DNA from: Rhizomucor pusillus
Lineage: Eukaryota > Mucoromycota > Mucoromycetes > Mucorales > Lichtheimiaceae
Assembly (NCBI GenBank): GCA_900175165.2
Contig: FWWN02000687.1
Location: 124,001-188,000 of the forward strand
Direction of reading: 5' to 3'
DNA length: 64,000 nucleotides
The position numbers were made by a program, and so were the translations under genes. This document shows positions 36,460-47,580 of this stretch, piece by piece; the first letter of the stretch is position 1; the number at the start of each line of letters is the position of its first letter. The notes below the pieces were generated by a model. It was not told the DNA's origin, made no database searches, and saw nothing but the letters and a program-made list of their open reading frames with translations.

Positions 36460-38940
36460 ATGTCGCAAATTAAGGAGATCCTTGCTGCGAAAGAGAATGA
36501 ACTTGAGGATATGCAAAGGTATACACGACAAAGTGTGTCTTGCGTTGTATCCTTGCTTTCGATTAATTGTGTAACAGAAAGGAGGTCAAAGTCGGCGATG
36601 AATATTCGTTCATGCTGACGCGCCTGGGCGGCAAATATTATGCAACTTCAGGCAACTGTACCCACTACGGCAAGTAATCTAGCTGATGCTTAGTAAAGAA
36701 TGCTGCGATTTTTATACTTTGTTCTCTAGGTGCTCCTCTTGTTGGAGCAGCGCTTGCATCGGATGGACGCGTGATGTGGTAAACTTGCATAAATAATGAC
36801 AACCCAATACTCCGTCGTTGCTAAAGGAAACCTTTTTATCTGTAAAAGTAAATGGCACGGTGCTTGCTTCAATGTCAAGACTGGCGATGTGGGTAAGTCG
36901 GAAGGGTGGTAATTAATGGCGCCGTTTCATGCACTCACGGACGGTACAAAAGAGGATGCCCCAGCTTTGGACAGTCTACAAACATATGAAGTGAAAATAC
37001 GCGACGGAAACGTTTATGTCTTGGTCGACGATGAAAAGCTTTCTTCCTCCCGTCGCCATCCACCCTGCGCTCGCCGTTCTCCTCAGTCAAGTGAGACCGT
37101 AGTCATTGTAGGCGGTGGCGCAAGCGGTGCAGCCGCTGCACAGAAATTACGTGAAGTGACTATAAATAAGCGTAATTGCCGTCGTTTTGATCGTAAATTT
37201 ATTTTTTACCGATTAGGAAGGGTTCCAAGGACGCATACGCGTTGTGTCCAGAGAAGCATACTACCCTGTTGACCGGTATGTCAAGTAAAAAATAACAATG
37301 AGTATAACCGTCTTTAATTGTCTAACGCTATTGCTTACTACATAGAATCAAAATCACGAAGCAATATGGCATTGAAAGTCCCGATGCCATAACACTCCGT
37401 CCAAAGGACTTTTGGGATGATTTGGATATCGAATTTCAACTGGATACTGTATGCAACTCTTGAATGCAACGTAATCCGACTGAATAACCAGTAAACAATT
37501 ATATCCGTAGGATGCGACGTCAGTTGATGCACAGGCAAGAAAAGTGAAGCTCAGCAACGGCGATGAGTGGCAATACGATCATTTGATTTTGGCGTCAGGT
37601 GGTTGGGTAAGTAGATTGACGGGTGCGCTGTAAATCTCTTTCACTGACATTAATCCTAAGCCTAAAACCATGGGATGCCCTGGGGAAAACCTACAAAACA
37701 TTTTTACCATTCGAATGGTCGGTAATAATACAAAAATATCACAGAGTAAGGATTATACTTTAGCATTTTTAAAGCGTAATTAGTCAAATTTAACCCAAAC
37801 CGGATCTGTTTCACAGCTCTAAACACCATGAAGGAACAAAAGGGGCGACAGCCTAGGGTCGTCATTGTGGGTTCGTCGTTTATCGGAACAGAAATTGCTA
37901 GTGCAATTACACAGAACAAGGCTGCGGCAGTCACCATCGTTAGTGTTGACAAGCTTCCTTTGCAGAAAGTGCTTGGCGACGAAATTGGAAAAGTTCTTAT
38001 GAGAATGCATGAATCTAAAGGTGTAAAGTTCATTACCGAAGCTCAAGTGCTCGGTTTTGAACATGATGGTAACTCAAAGATATATCGCAAGCATTGTATC
38101 AATAACTAAAGTCAACGTGCATGATAGCGAACGACTTGACCGCAGTGGGATCCGTTACAATCAAGGATAGGGATCCTGTTCCAGCAGATCTGGTTATCAT
38201 CGCTGTCGGCGTGCGCCCGCAAACGGATTATCTTCAGGATAATTCAGACTTGGCACTTGCAGATGACGGAAGTCTTGTAGTTGATCGCTACTTTAGAGTT
38301 GTTGGAAGTGATAATGTGTATGCCACTGGAGATATTGCCACGTTTCCCTATCAGCATACTGGTGAGCAGCTTAGAGTTGAACATTGGGGTTTTGCTGAAA
38401 ACACTGGCCGCTTGGTCGCCATGAACATCGCTAAGGGCAGTCTAGCCCGCCCATTTAGCCACGTGCCTTATTTTTGGACGGTAAGAAGAAATCTTTACAT
38501 TGCTCTTTTCCTATGTTGATATTAAAAACTCTCTCAGGCACAATTTGGAACAACGCTGCGTTACGCCGGCTTTGCAAAAAGCTTCGACGATGTCCTTATC
38601 CAAGGAAACACATCCGATCTCGAGAACCTCTCTTTTGTTGGTTACTTTTCGAGTAAGTTTATGGCTGTAAATAATTTTGCCAAGATGATAACAAAGGCAC
38701 CGTAGAAAATGATGAAGTTCTCGCGATCTGTTCCTATATGAAGGATCCATACGTGAGTTATTGCGCTGAATTGGTATGTCTTCCTTCTGTTGTGTATCTA
38801 TCGCTGAACCTCGCTGATAAAAATGTGGATAGCTTCGTCTTGGAAAAATGCCCAAAGCTTCTGAAATTAGCAATGGTCTTGATCCGATGAGCATTCCACT
38901 TATTGTTCCCGAAGAAGAGGAGTTACAAGCTCGAATGTAG
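36460..38940 (+). CDS. AIFM3-like oxidoreductase: Rieske domain fused to FAD/NAD flavoprotein
   Basis: The start is MSQIKEILAAKENELEDMQR at 36460; about ten exons run to the TAG at 38938-38940. The N-terminal Rieske domain has its two ligand pairs, NCTHYGAPL and CKWHGACFN (the second Cys codon is split by an intron). The FAD fold shows VVIVGGGASGAAAAQKL, the NAD fold VVIVGSSFIGTEIASA, and the second FAD motif NVYATGDIATF. The C-terminal AIF-type dimer region ends in ELLRLGKMPKASEI. The family (AIFM3/AIFL in animals, also bacterial ferredoxin reductases) transfers electrons from NAD(P)H through FAD and a 2Fe-2S cluster; its physiological partner is unclear. No presequence is obvious. It converges on the coiled-coil gene with only 72 bp between stops. 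Confidence 0.9.
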
Positions 38941-39012
38941 ATTTATGATATATTTTTGACAACAAGTAGCATGTATATGTACAATGCAGCGGGAATGTGG
39001 AATGGAGATATG

Positions 39013-41465
39013 CTAGGTTAGAGGGACAAACTGGTCCGGAGAATAAAATTTCTGTTCTAGCCAGTATAATAGACCATCCATGAGTCTATTCTTGGGTCGC
39101 CTCACTAGGTTGTAATATGGATATAAGCTCTCGAGAGGTACGTCTTCGACTCCAATCGAAAGAGGCTCTTGTTTGAGTATATCATCCACGATGCAAAATA
39201 AGTTTGATATTATGCCCACCCCCATCACAAGCACCATCATTCTAAAGAAGAACGATGACCATGTTTTACCGAGCAGCATTTCCTGGTGAAAAGCACTTGC
39301 AGTCAGTAAAAGACATATGTGTCCATCCATTCCTTGCATGCAATACATACCAATAAATCAACAAGATCATCTATTGTGGTCAAGTCATTCAGTAATTAGT
39401 GCATTTCCATCATCCTGAACTGCGCAAAAGGCTTCTTACCATAATCAGAATTACCTCCATCTAGTTTTTCGTCGATATTATGGATGACCCCTGCTTCTGT
39501 TTTCAAGTTATATTCCAGTACCTCCGAGGAGCCTTGTTGATTTGCACACTTTGCGCATTCCGTAGATACTTGTATATCGCATTGCACACCGATCTCATTA
39601 ATCGTCTGTGTGGATTCGTCCCTTCTCATTGATTGCAGCTCCCGCAAAGCATGCATTGCTTTAATATCTTGGCGCAAATTTTTGTTTTCTTCCTCCAATT
39701 GGGAGTTTTGAAGTCGTTCTGTTTTAGGAATACGATCTCAATGGTAGTTACTATCGACCGCATACCCGCGCTAAACTCACCTTGAATAGCTTCCTCCAAA
39801 GCGATAACAACTTGTTCTTTATAGTCGTCACGTTCAGTTTTCAATTTTTCCATCTTTTCTACGGCTTCCAATGCCTCTTGAAGCTAGCACCTCTGTAAAT
39901 ATGCATACTCTCAAAAACACGAACGTATTTTCCTTTATTACCTTTGGTCGAAGTTGAGCTTCAATCTCTTCGTTGCGTTTTTCATTTGCGTTAGCTATCT
40001 CTGCTCGTAGAGTCTGGGAAGACCATTGTGAGTTGAGGATATATTTTGAATTAATAACCACAAATTTACCATTACAGTTCTTTCTTCTTGTGCTCTCTCT
40101 GCTCGTGCTTCGTCAAGCTCGAACTTGATAGCATCGATGATATCTTTGAGCTCTTCGTTCTCTGCCTGTTGCTCTTCCAATTGTTTCTTGAAATCTTCAT
40201 TTGTTCTAAGTTCCTCCTGGAGCCGCGCTTGTAATTCCGCAATCCAATGTCGGTCTCGCTCTTGAGAAGCTAACTCCTGCTGCAATTGATCAAATCTCGT
40301 TTCCGCCAGCTTTAGGGTCTCTTGAGTTTCGTCTAGCAGACTCTGTAGACGAGACAGTTCTTCGTTCTTAGCTGCAATTTGTTGCTTCAGCTCATCGCAT
40401 AAATGCTTTTGATTGTTCTGCTTTCGATTGTTTTCCTCTATACGTTTCTCCAGTTCGTTTATCTGTGCCAGGCGATACTCTTCTTGAACTTTGTATTCTG
40501 CTATGGTCTTTTTATGTGTCGTTATTTCTTGCTTCATAGCAGATAAATCCCTTTCGAGCTGCATGATTCTCTCGGTGTATTCCTTGGTCGCAATATCCAA
40601 ACGCCTTTCTGCTTCACGTAGTTTGCGTCGGCTGTAACTTTCGCGCGTGTATGTCTCTGACAACGAAGGACTAGGCTGAACTTTGTTAACATCTTCATCT
40701 TGCAGTTCTGCCTCCTCTGAGTGTAAGCGTGGATCACGCCAAGATAAACGTCGATCAGCTGTCAAATTTGGACGAGGTGGCAGTGCACTAGATTGTGATC
40801 TTTTTCCTGAAATTGCGGACGGTCGAGATCTCAAGTTGATGCGATCTTCATACTGCACATTATCGGCAAAGCTGGTACTCGAGACTGATGATATGGATGG
40901 ATGTCCTTCGCTGCTACTTGCTGCTACGTCGCCTTCATCATCAGGTTCAGTCTCATCCATTCTTTTAGCCAAGTTTTTTGGTTTTGTTGGTCCCTGGCTC
41001 AATGGTTTCGAAGATCGTTGTCGAGAGTCGAGCAAGCTGGAGCTGGAGGTATTTTCTGGTTTCTGGCCCTTTTGTATGCTTTTGTCGGCGGCAGGCGTGG
41101 TGGACCATACAAGTTCAAGCAGTTTATATATATCAAAGGCATACATTTCCACTTGCATATTCGCGTCGATGCAGAAAGACTCCATTGTACTTCTCTGTGC
41201 CCGGGTCAGCACTCGTGCTCCTCGTTCCTTCTGGACCTTGTCAATAAGCTGGAGCCAATCAGCGATGGAGCCTTTCATCGGTAACTCCTCATCGGTCATT
41301 TTGAGGATAGCACACAACTCTGGACGCATGTCAGAGTCAGACCAATTATCCTAGGAAAACCCTTCTGTAAGAGTAGCATTCTTAGGGAATGTAGATCACT
41401 AAGCTTACATAGTCAATCTCTTCTGTGTCGAACGAGCTGTAGCTAGCTTTCGCGGCTTTCAGCAT
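39013..41465 (-). CDS. Long coiled-coil protein with a C-terminal membrane anchor (KASH-like or golgin-like candidate)
   Basis: The ATG at 41465 opens MLKAAKASYSSFDTEEIDYD. A folded-looking N-terminal domain of about 100 residues (PELCAILKMTDEELPM, ADWLQLIDKVQKERGARVL) comes first. A Ser-rich linker follows, then a heptad coiled coil of some 300 residues (40000-40650 and beyond). Near the end, a hydrophobic segment (SSFFFRMMVLVMGVGIISNL) is followed by about 60 residues ending YSPDQFVPLT. Splice joins 39440 to the exon with DDLVDLL and then to 39282 restore the frame. A tail-anchored coiled coil could be a nuclear-envelope (KASH), Golgi or ER tether; none is proven. I recognise no named family. 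Confidence 0.75.
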
Positions 41466-42565
41466 TGCTGTACTTCGTATGTGAAAGAGCTTAGAAAAAG
41501 AGGATCGTTATGCAGCGAACAATGCGTTGGCTGGGTACGAAAAATTCTTTGATCCATTTGCTTAATAGAGTATAAGATAGTCCGGCAGAATGAAGAATGG
41601 GAACATATTTGGTCGCATAGATTGTGATGTTGAGCGCCTTCAGGCCTCATACATGCATGGATGTCATCGTTTGCGCACGCACAAAGAGTGTGTGGTGAAA
41701 GTCGACGAAGGTCTTGAGGTAATCCAACATAGACTACCTCTGTGTGCCCTTTCGAGGATCACGACTTGGTTCAATATCACAATCCAGACAAATTTACTTG
41801 TGATTACAAGCAAGTATTTTAACAACAAAAACAATTATGCTAAACATAATTCTAAGTTTAGTTGCTTGAAATATGTAGGAAGAAAAGATTTGGGAGTATC
41901 ACTGACTCTGGAGGAAGAGGCCGCAAAGTATTAGCTTGCACAGATGACGATGGGAACTTGCTGCATCCCCTCAGTGAATGTCCGGACGCGCGACAAACAG
42001 GTAAAATTTTCTCACATTCTCTCGTTCAGGAAACGACGTATATGCATAAAGCAATGTGTTGATAATAATGGAGGAAATGTGATAGGTGATATGCTTACTT
42101 GAGAGTCTTAATATCTGTATCAACAGGTTCCATCGAACTAGATATTCGGACGTGATATTGTTGGCTGTATATACGAATATACGAAGAATATTACGAGTGT
42201 GTATGGAGACAGGCGATATTAATTCAAGATCATTATCTATGCGACGAGGATTTCAAGGGCCTGTCGACATCATTCGTTCTGGGCTGTAAGTACAAAATCC
42301 TTTTCTGAGCTTCCCCAGGTTCCTCTTTTCTGACCCCAAAGAGTTTAGGATCTTTCATTTATTCGAATGTCTACCAGCATTTTTTAGCGATAAAAACATG
42401 CGTTATCGTTTACTCTTTATTGTTCTCTTTCTGGAATCGAAGAGTGACATACAAAGAAGCTCATGAAAACAAGACTTGATCTCGATGTTGCATCGCAGTC
42501 CCTGATTGCAGCAGGGCATATCCACTTTTTACTTTCTGTATTTAAACGTTTTCAACTGATTTAAA
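41466..42565. other. Intergenic region, no confident gene
   Basis: Plus-strand frames at 41590-42062 and 42086-42289 contain short protein-like pieces (for example LACTDDDGNLLHPLSECPDA) but no recognisable domain and no consistent splice path. Confidence 0.4.
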
Positions 42566-45500
42566 TTATTTATCACTTTGCGTATCATCCATTGATTGTT
42601 GCGTATGTTGAGAAGGTCGGGGAGAAATATTAGAAGGAGAAGGCGTAGTAGCAGCGTTTCCTGCTGGTTTAGGGCCTTTGTTTTTCTGCTCCGGCTTTGG
42701 CACGCCCAATTCGTCTGCTCTGGTTAAAGCAAGGTTCAATGTCTATTTGATCCACTTAGCCTCAAGAGAAACATAAAAGACTTTCTATCTCGGTCTCCTT
42801 ACCATTGCCAATCGATACTCGAAATCATATTTCGAGTGTCGCAATGCTGTCTCCCAGAATGTTCTGGCACGAGTCTTGTAATCTAAACCCCAGGATGTTA
42901 CGCCGGCCTCCCTGGAATTATCGTATATATACAAGTTGAATATTGCTTGATACATCTTCAGCGCTGTATGATAATTACCAGAATGCAAAGGGTATAATCC
43001 ATTTATCGGTTGTAATCTGATCCTTGTGGTCGATAATCCAGTTAAGATGGATAATAGAATCGCGATATCGACCCATTGCATTTTGCAAAGCAGCCTTGAT
43101 TAGTAAAAGTGTGCCGCGCTGATCGTAATATTGTGGAGGTGGAGTTTCCGGCAGCAGTTCGCGGGTTCGAATACCATATTCCGTACGTTCTGCCTCAACG
43201 ATGCGGGTCAGAGCCAAATCTGCTACTGCCAGACTTTGTTCCAGCTGTGCATTGTCCATAAACTCAAAAGCATTGAATATGCATAGATATTCTAATGCGC
43301 ACAGATTCATATCGAGATCTTGATAACCTGATGCTTGGAACGACTTCACCTTGCGTAGTACGTACTGCTCCATGGATGCTATGCTGGATGTCTTCGCACC
43401 TACGAGTTCTGGAATCTCTGCAAATGCAATAATAGCTTCCGTGCGCTGTCCCATCATATCCAAGCAGGCACCATGCAGGTAACGAAAGATGGCTGGCGAC
43501 CAGTAGCGCTCCTTGTATAGCATCTCGAACACTTTGGCAGCTTCTTCCCAGTTATGGAGCATCATATAGTTAAATCCAATCTCGTAACTGCACAGGTGCA
43601 GTGTTTCTACTTCTGCCCATTCGTTCTTGCTTATTTCAATCGCATACAGAAACGATTGTGTAGATAGACTAAGATTGCGAGCCAATCGCGAAGTTCGGCC
43701 GGCAAAGTAAAGGAAAAAGGCGGAATTAGGATAAGTCTTTTGCGCATCTAATAAGGTCTAAATTGCGTTGAGAAAAAGATGCATACAGCTCTATGCTGAT
43801 AGTTGCTTACTTCTATTGCCGGTTGGGTGTATATATTTGAAAGTATCTGGGGACACAGGCTGGTGAGTGCAGTGTAGTAAGCCAGCAGCCTAAGGATCTA
43901 GTCCATTAGCAAAACATTACTTATTAGATAAGCATGTACGTACATGAGCGATGCCATGGGTGAGCGAATACGACGCTGCTCAAGGCAAAGTTTGAGCAGA
44001 GCAAAGCCTAGATGCTTATCCGCCTTCCAACCAAACGCAGAAACTATACGTAAGATCTTTTGCGGAAGCGATGACAAGACTAAATGCACAGCCCCTATTC
44101 TGTCCAAAAGGTTAACAGCGTTGTCGCTGTAGTTCGAGTATGATACCTTACCCAAACTGAATACCAGATACAGTGTCCCTGTCTATAAAATCATTGTAAT
44201 TCTGCCCCATACGCTTGTATTCCTGCCACACTAGACTGTAGCTCGTGTAAGCTATATATAATATTGATTATTTCAAGTCAGTCGATGTTGTTTGCGTCCG
44301 ATACCATACCTCGACGCAGATTAAGACCGCATTTAATGTAGCCTACAACGCTCTCTTGAAGCAGCTGTAAAATGGCAATTTGAAGGCAACATTCAGCCTT
44401 AACGACATGTGCTCGAAGAACTCCATTGGGTACAAAAGTGACTTGCTGTTGATCAATATCTCGCTTGGTTACTGGCTTTGGGCTAGATGGCAGCCCGTTG
44501 CTTCTCGAGTATTTGATGTAATTGTAGTAGGATGTGAAGTATTGTACCACTGTTTCTCCCATGTTTCTTTTTGTTGCAGCGTCTATCTGTGCAGTTGCCA
44601 GACTGTACGTTGTTGTTAAAACCCTAATTGCGTTGTCGGTCGCTTTGTCATTCAGGGTCTGCGTAACTCGTTTTCAGTAATAGATTCCAATCATTTTGTG
44701 TCTTCACTAACCATCACAGCTATATTCACGGTCATATTAGGCAACCGAGTACTAAGATCGTCAACTAGCACTCACCTTTTAAAAATGCCATTGATCCCAA
44801 TCCAAATGCATGCAATGGATCGCTAACAGGATACGACGAGGTGATTAAAGAATGCCATTTCTTTTTTAAAGACTCATATTATACCTCTTTGCTTCACGCT
44901 CAAAAAGCTTTTTGGCCTTCATGAACCGGTTGTTGAATAAATGCCTTACTGCCCTTAGAACGGGTTCGTCTGTAGGATTAAATTGATTTAGATATCCGTA
45001 GGAAGACAAATGACATGCATACATACCTGCTTTTTCTTGTTCACGAGGAGAGAGGTTATTAGATTTGATGTTTTTCAAATCGATTCCATGTAAATCTATG
45101 AGATTTGCACTGAAAGACTCGTTATCCAGGATCTCATCACTCGATCGACGGCTAAGGGCTACTGAACCGAAATTATGTCGCGGAGGTGGTGATCCAGGTG
45201 TAGGTGGCATTAATTCATCACTTTTAGCCTTCAAATCGTCTTCGTTCACCACAGACGCTTCAGGCGTCACCTGTGAGCCATATTCATATTCGCTTCCGCT
45301 TTCTTCTGGTGATGATAGATCGCCGCTATGAAGTTCCTCGGCAGCTGCACTGTTACTTTGTCCGTTCACAGCGTTTGCTGCTGTCTCAGGGACAGCTGCT
45401 GTTGTAAGAACTGTAGTTTGCAAGGCATTTATCACCATTTGAAGCTCTTGTCGAGGAATGTCATCCTGATGTTCATCATCGCTCGATTCGCTGCCTGTGG

Positions 45501-45633
45501 AAATGTCATCCGCTTGATTGTGGGGATGAGTGCGCGACTCCGCAATGATCTGGTTTAGTTCCTCCTCTTGCTCCGACACTTGCAGAGTAGCAACCTGTTC
45601 TGCCGAAGGAGTCGTTGTTTTAGAATCCTCCAT
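42566..45633 (-). CDS. IML2: IML2/TTC39 family TPR protein
   Basis: The start is MEDSKTTTPSAEQVATLQVS at 45633. About 240 residues of acidic, Ser-rich sequence come first, then the family N-terminus AVRHLFNNRFMKAKKLFERE. A 62-nt intron (44823-44884) joins this to SDPLHAFGLGSMAFLK. The core continues with LPQKILRIVSAFGWKADK, FNYMMLHNWEEAAKVFEMLY and further TPR-like helices; the end is a Pro/Ser-rich tail of about 50 residues. Yeast Iml2 is needed for clearing protein inclusion bodies through lipid droplets, and the animal TTC39 proteins affect lipid and cilia functions. The long acidic N-terminal extension is unusual. About nine exons; boundaries in the middle are approximate. Confidence 0.85.
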
Positions 45634-47580
45634 TGACTTGAAGATAGAAAGAAGTGAAAAAAAAGAGGGTAGGAAAAGCTCGTGATTCTTTCGATTTATT
45701 GCGCTCTGATTTTCGCGCTTCGTTGCACACACTCTCCTTCAAATCTGCGCTAATCATGCATTTTTTACGGGCGAGCATGCGTTGACTTGCTTCGGTTGTC
45801 TGCATCCAAGAAGCACAGTAAATCTTCCAGCTAAATTAAATGCCGTGAAGTAATATCTTTGACCTTATATACATCCATCTTCCAGCGGTTTTGCATACAC
45901 TACGCTTTTGCAAAAAGACAGCGCCACCAATTCCAATTTGTCGGATCAGCGCCCCGCAGTTTTTTAAATCTTTTGGAGTTTAGCACGATATTAGATCAGT
46001 AGACTCAAATTAAAGTAGCATAGGATGATGTCTGTTATTAGTCTTTTATGGGCTCTTTCGATGTCACGTCTGTAGTCGACTTGGTGTGGCATAATTATAC
46101 TATCTAAAATGCATATTTTACGAAGAACGAGGCTGAACATCTCCTTACATTTATGCATGCTCGTTGGGAGTTCCTAGAATTTGGTTTTTTGGCGTCAGAT
46201 AAATGTAGCGTACACTTGAGATATTAAATGACAGGCTCCAAGCATTGTAGAAAGCAATCAATTCATCTCTCTTAAGCAAATTCATTTGTCTGATTTACCC
46301 TCCATGTGGGCTTTCTCAATGATGCTGAAAGCCATATCTTAGTCAATAAATCCTTATAGTCCTCCAAAGATTCATCCCAAATTGCAGTCAAAATTTGACA
46401 AAATTGAGTTCGCCCTGATAGATCTTGCGCAATAAGAATAGGCCCTACATGGCGACATAATAGATGCATTGCTCATGTGAGAGCATACCATCTGTAGTTA
46501 TTCAATATCCATGTATAGCGCCGCTTCAGACAGCATTGGAAAGAGACAAGCAAGGGAAAGACTTCAAAAAGTTTGCAGGGACCTATTTTAGGCATGATTT
46601 TCTAAGCAAAACATCCGTAAAATTCTGAAAATGACCTGTCTCCATGAAGACTCTTACTGTTACCTCTGCTGGACTGTAGTATATTAGACATGTCCCTACT
46701 TTGTATCATCCATCGACGATGATTGCATGTTCCTTTCTTACGTGCGAGAATATCCGTCGATTGACTAAGCAAGACTCCTTGTAAAGATAGGTTTGATCTA
46801 ACGTCCAAACTCTCATGTTATTTTGCGCAAACAGCGCAACCGGCAACTGACTCTACAACGACCATAGACTTGATGTACCATCATGACTGACGAACCGATA
46901 TACTGACTACGACTTGCCTTGCCATGTATCCCTCAATATGCAAATATTCTCCTTCACGAAGAATCACAGTAGTATTGTTCAAGGGCATCCCGGAGATTGG
47001 TTGCCGCGCCGGGAGCACACAAATCCCCGATGCCCGAAAATAGCACAAAGGAAGCGGACTGGGAAAAGATTGGAGCAGCTTAACAAAAAACCGACCAGTT
47101 TAGAGCTCCAAGGAATATTAAACACAAGAAATGAATGCAATCATTGCATTGAGCAGGACTTTACGGAAGAAGATAAAGGAGTCGACAAGCAATCGCTGAC
47201 CTGTTACAAACTTCGTACAAGTGCAGGAACAGAGTTGATGAGGATTCCTCCAACAAACCACACTACCAAGGTAATCAGCTAAAATCGTGATGAAACTTTG
47301 GAGTTTTGCACTTGACCAAATTTGACCAAGCGCACTTTGGGCCCGCCCGATGTCTGCCCAAGGAAACTTTTTTTTCTTTTCTTGCCAAGCGCTTCCTTTC
47401 TCCGTTCGTCTATTTGCTTTATTGTAATCACCGGCAGTACTCCAGCATAACGAATTGAAGTAGCAAGAGCGACTAAACGAAACTTTTCAGACTAGTCTTT
47501 ACCGCGTTTTCTCAAAGCTACTCTCCTTAACCGCTCTTTCAGTGCTTGACATCCCTTATCCGTTGTTCCGATCCGTCACA
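45634..47580. other. Gene-poor stretch upstream of IML2 and SKN7
   Basis: This 1.9 kb interval separates two divergent genes. Small frames (46272-46469 and 46602-46808 minus; 46914-47282 plus) have no recognisable homology or shared splice signals. I see no terminal repeats. It may hold regulatory DNA or decayed sequence. Confidence 0.45.

Noticed and set aside
39396..39440. Coding extension of the coiled-coil exon past 39440
   Set aside because: The frame runs into stops; a GTAAGA donor at 39439 with an acceptor before DDLVDLL gives a consistent frame.
40683..41354. Plus-strand frame of 224 codons
   Set aside because: It is antisense to the coiled-coil gene's Ser-rich linker; the minus strand has the coherent domain order.
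44823..44884. Apparent frameshift between an acidic frame ending at 44866 and the IML2 core
   Set aside because: A 62-nt intron with a GTATAA donor and GTTAG acceptor joins the frames in phase and rebuilds the family motif, so no lesion is needed.
46914..47282. 123-codon plus-strand frame upstream of SKN7
   Set aside because: Composition is mixed and I recognise no motif; insufficient to call a gene.
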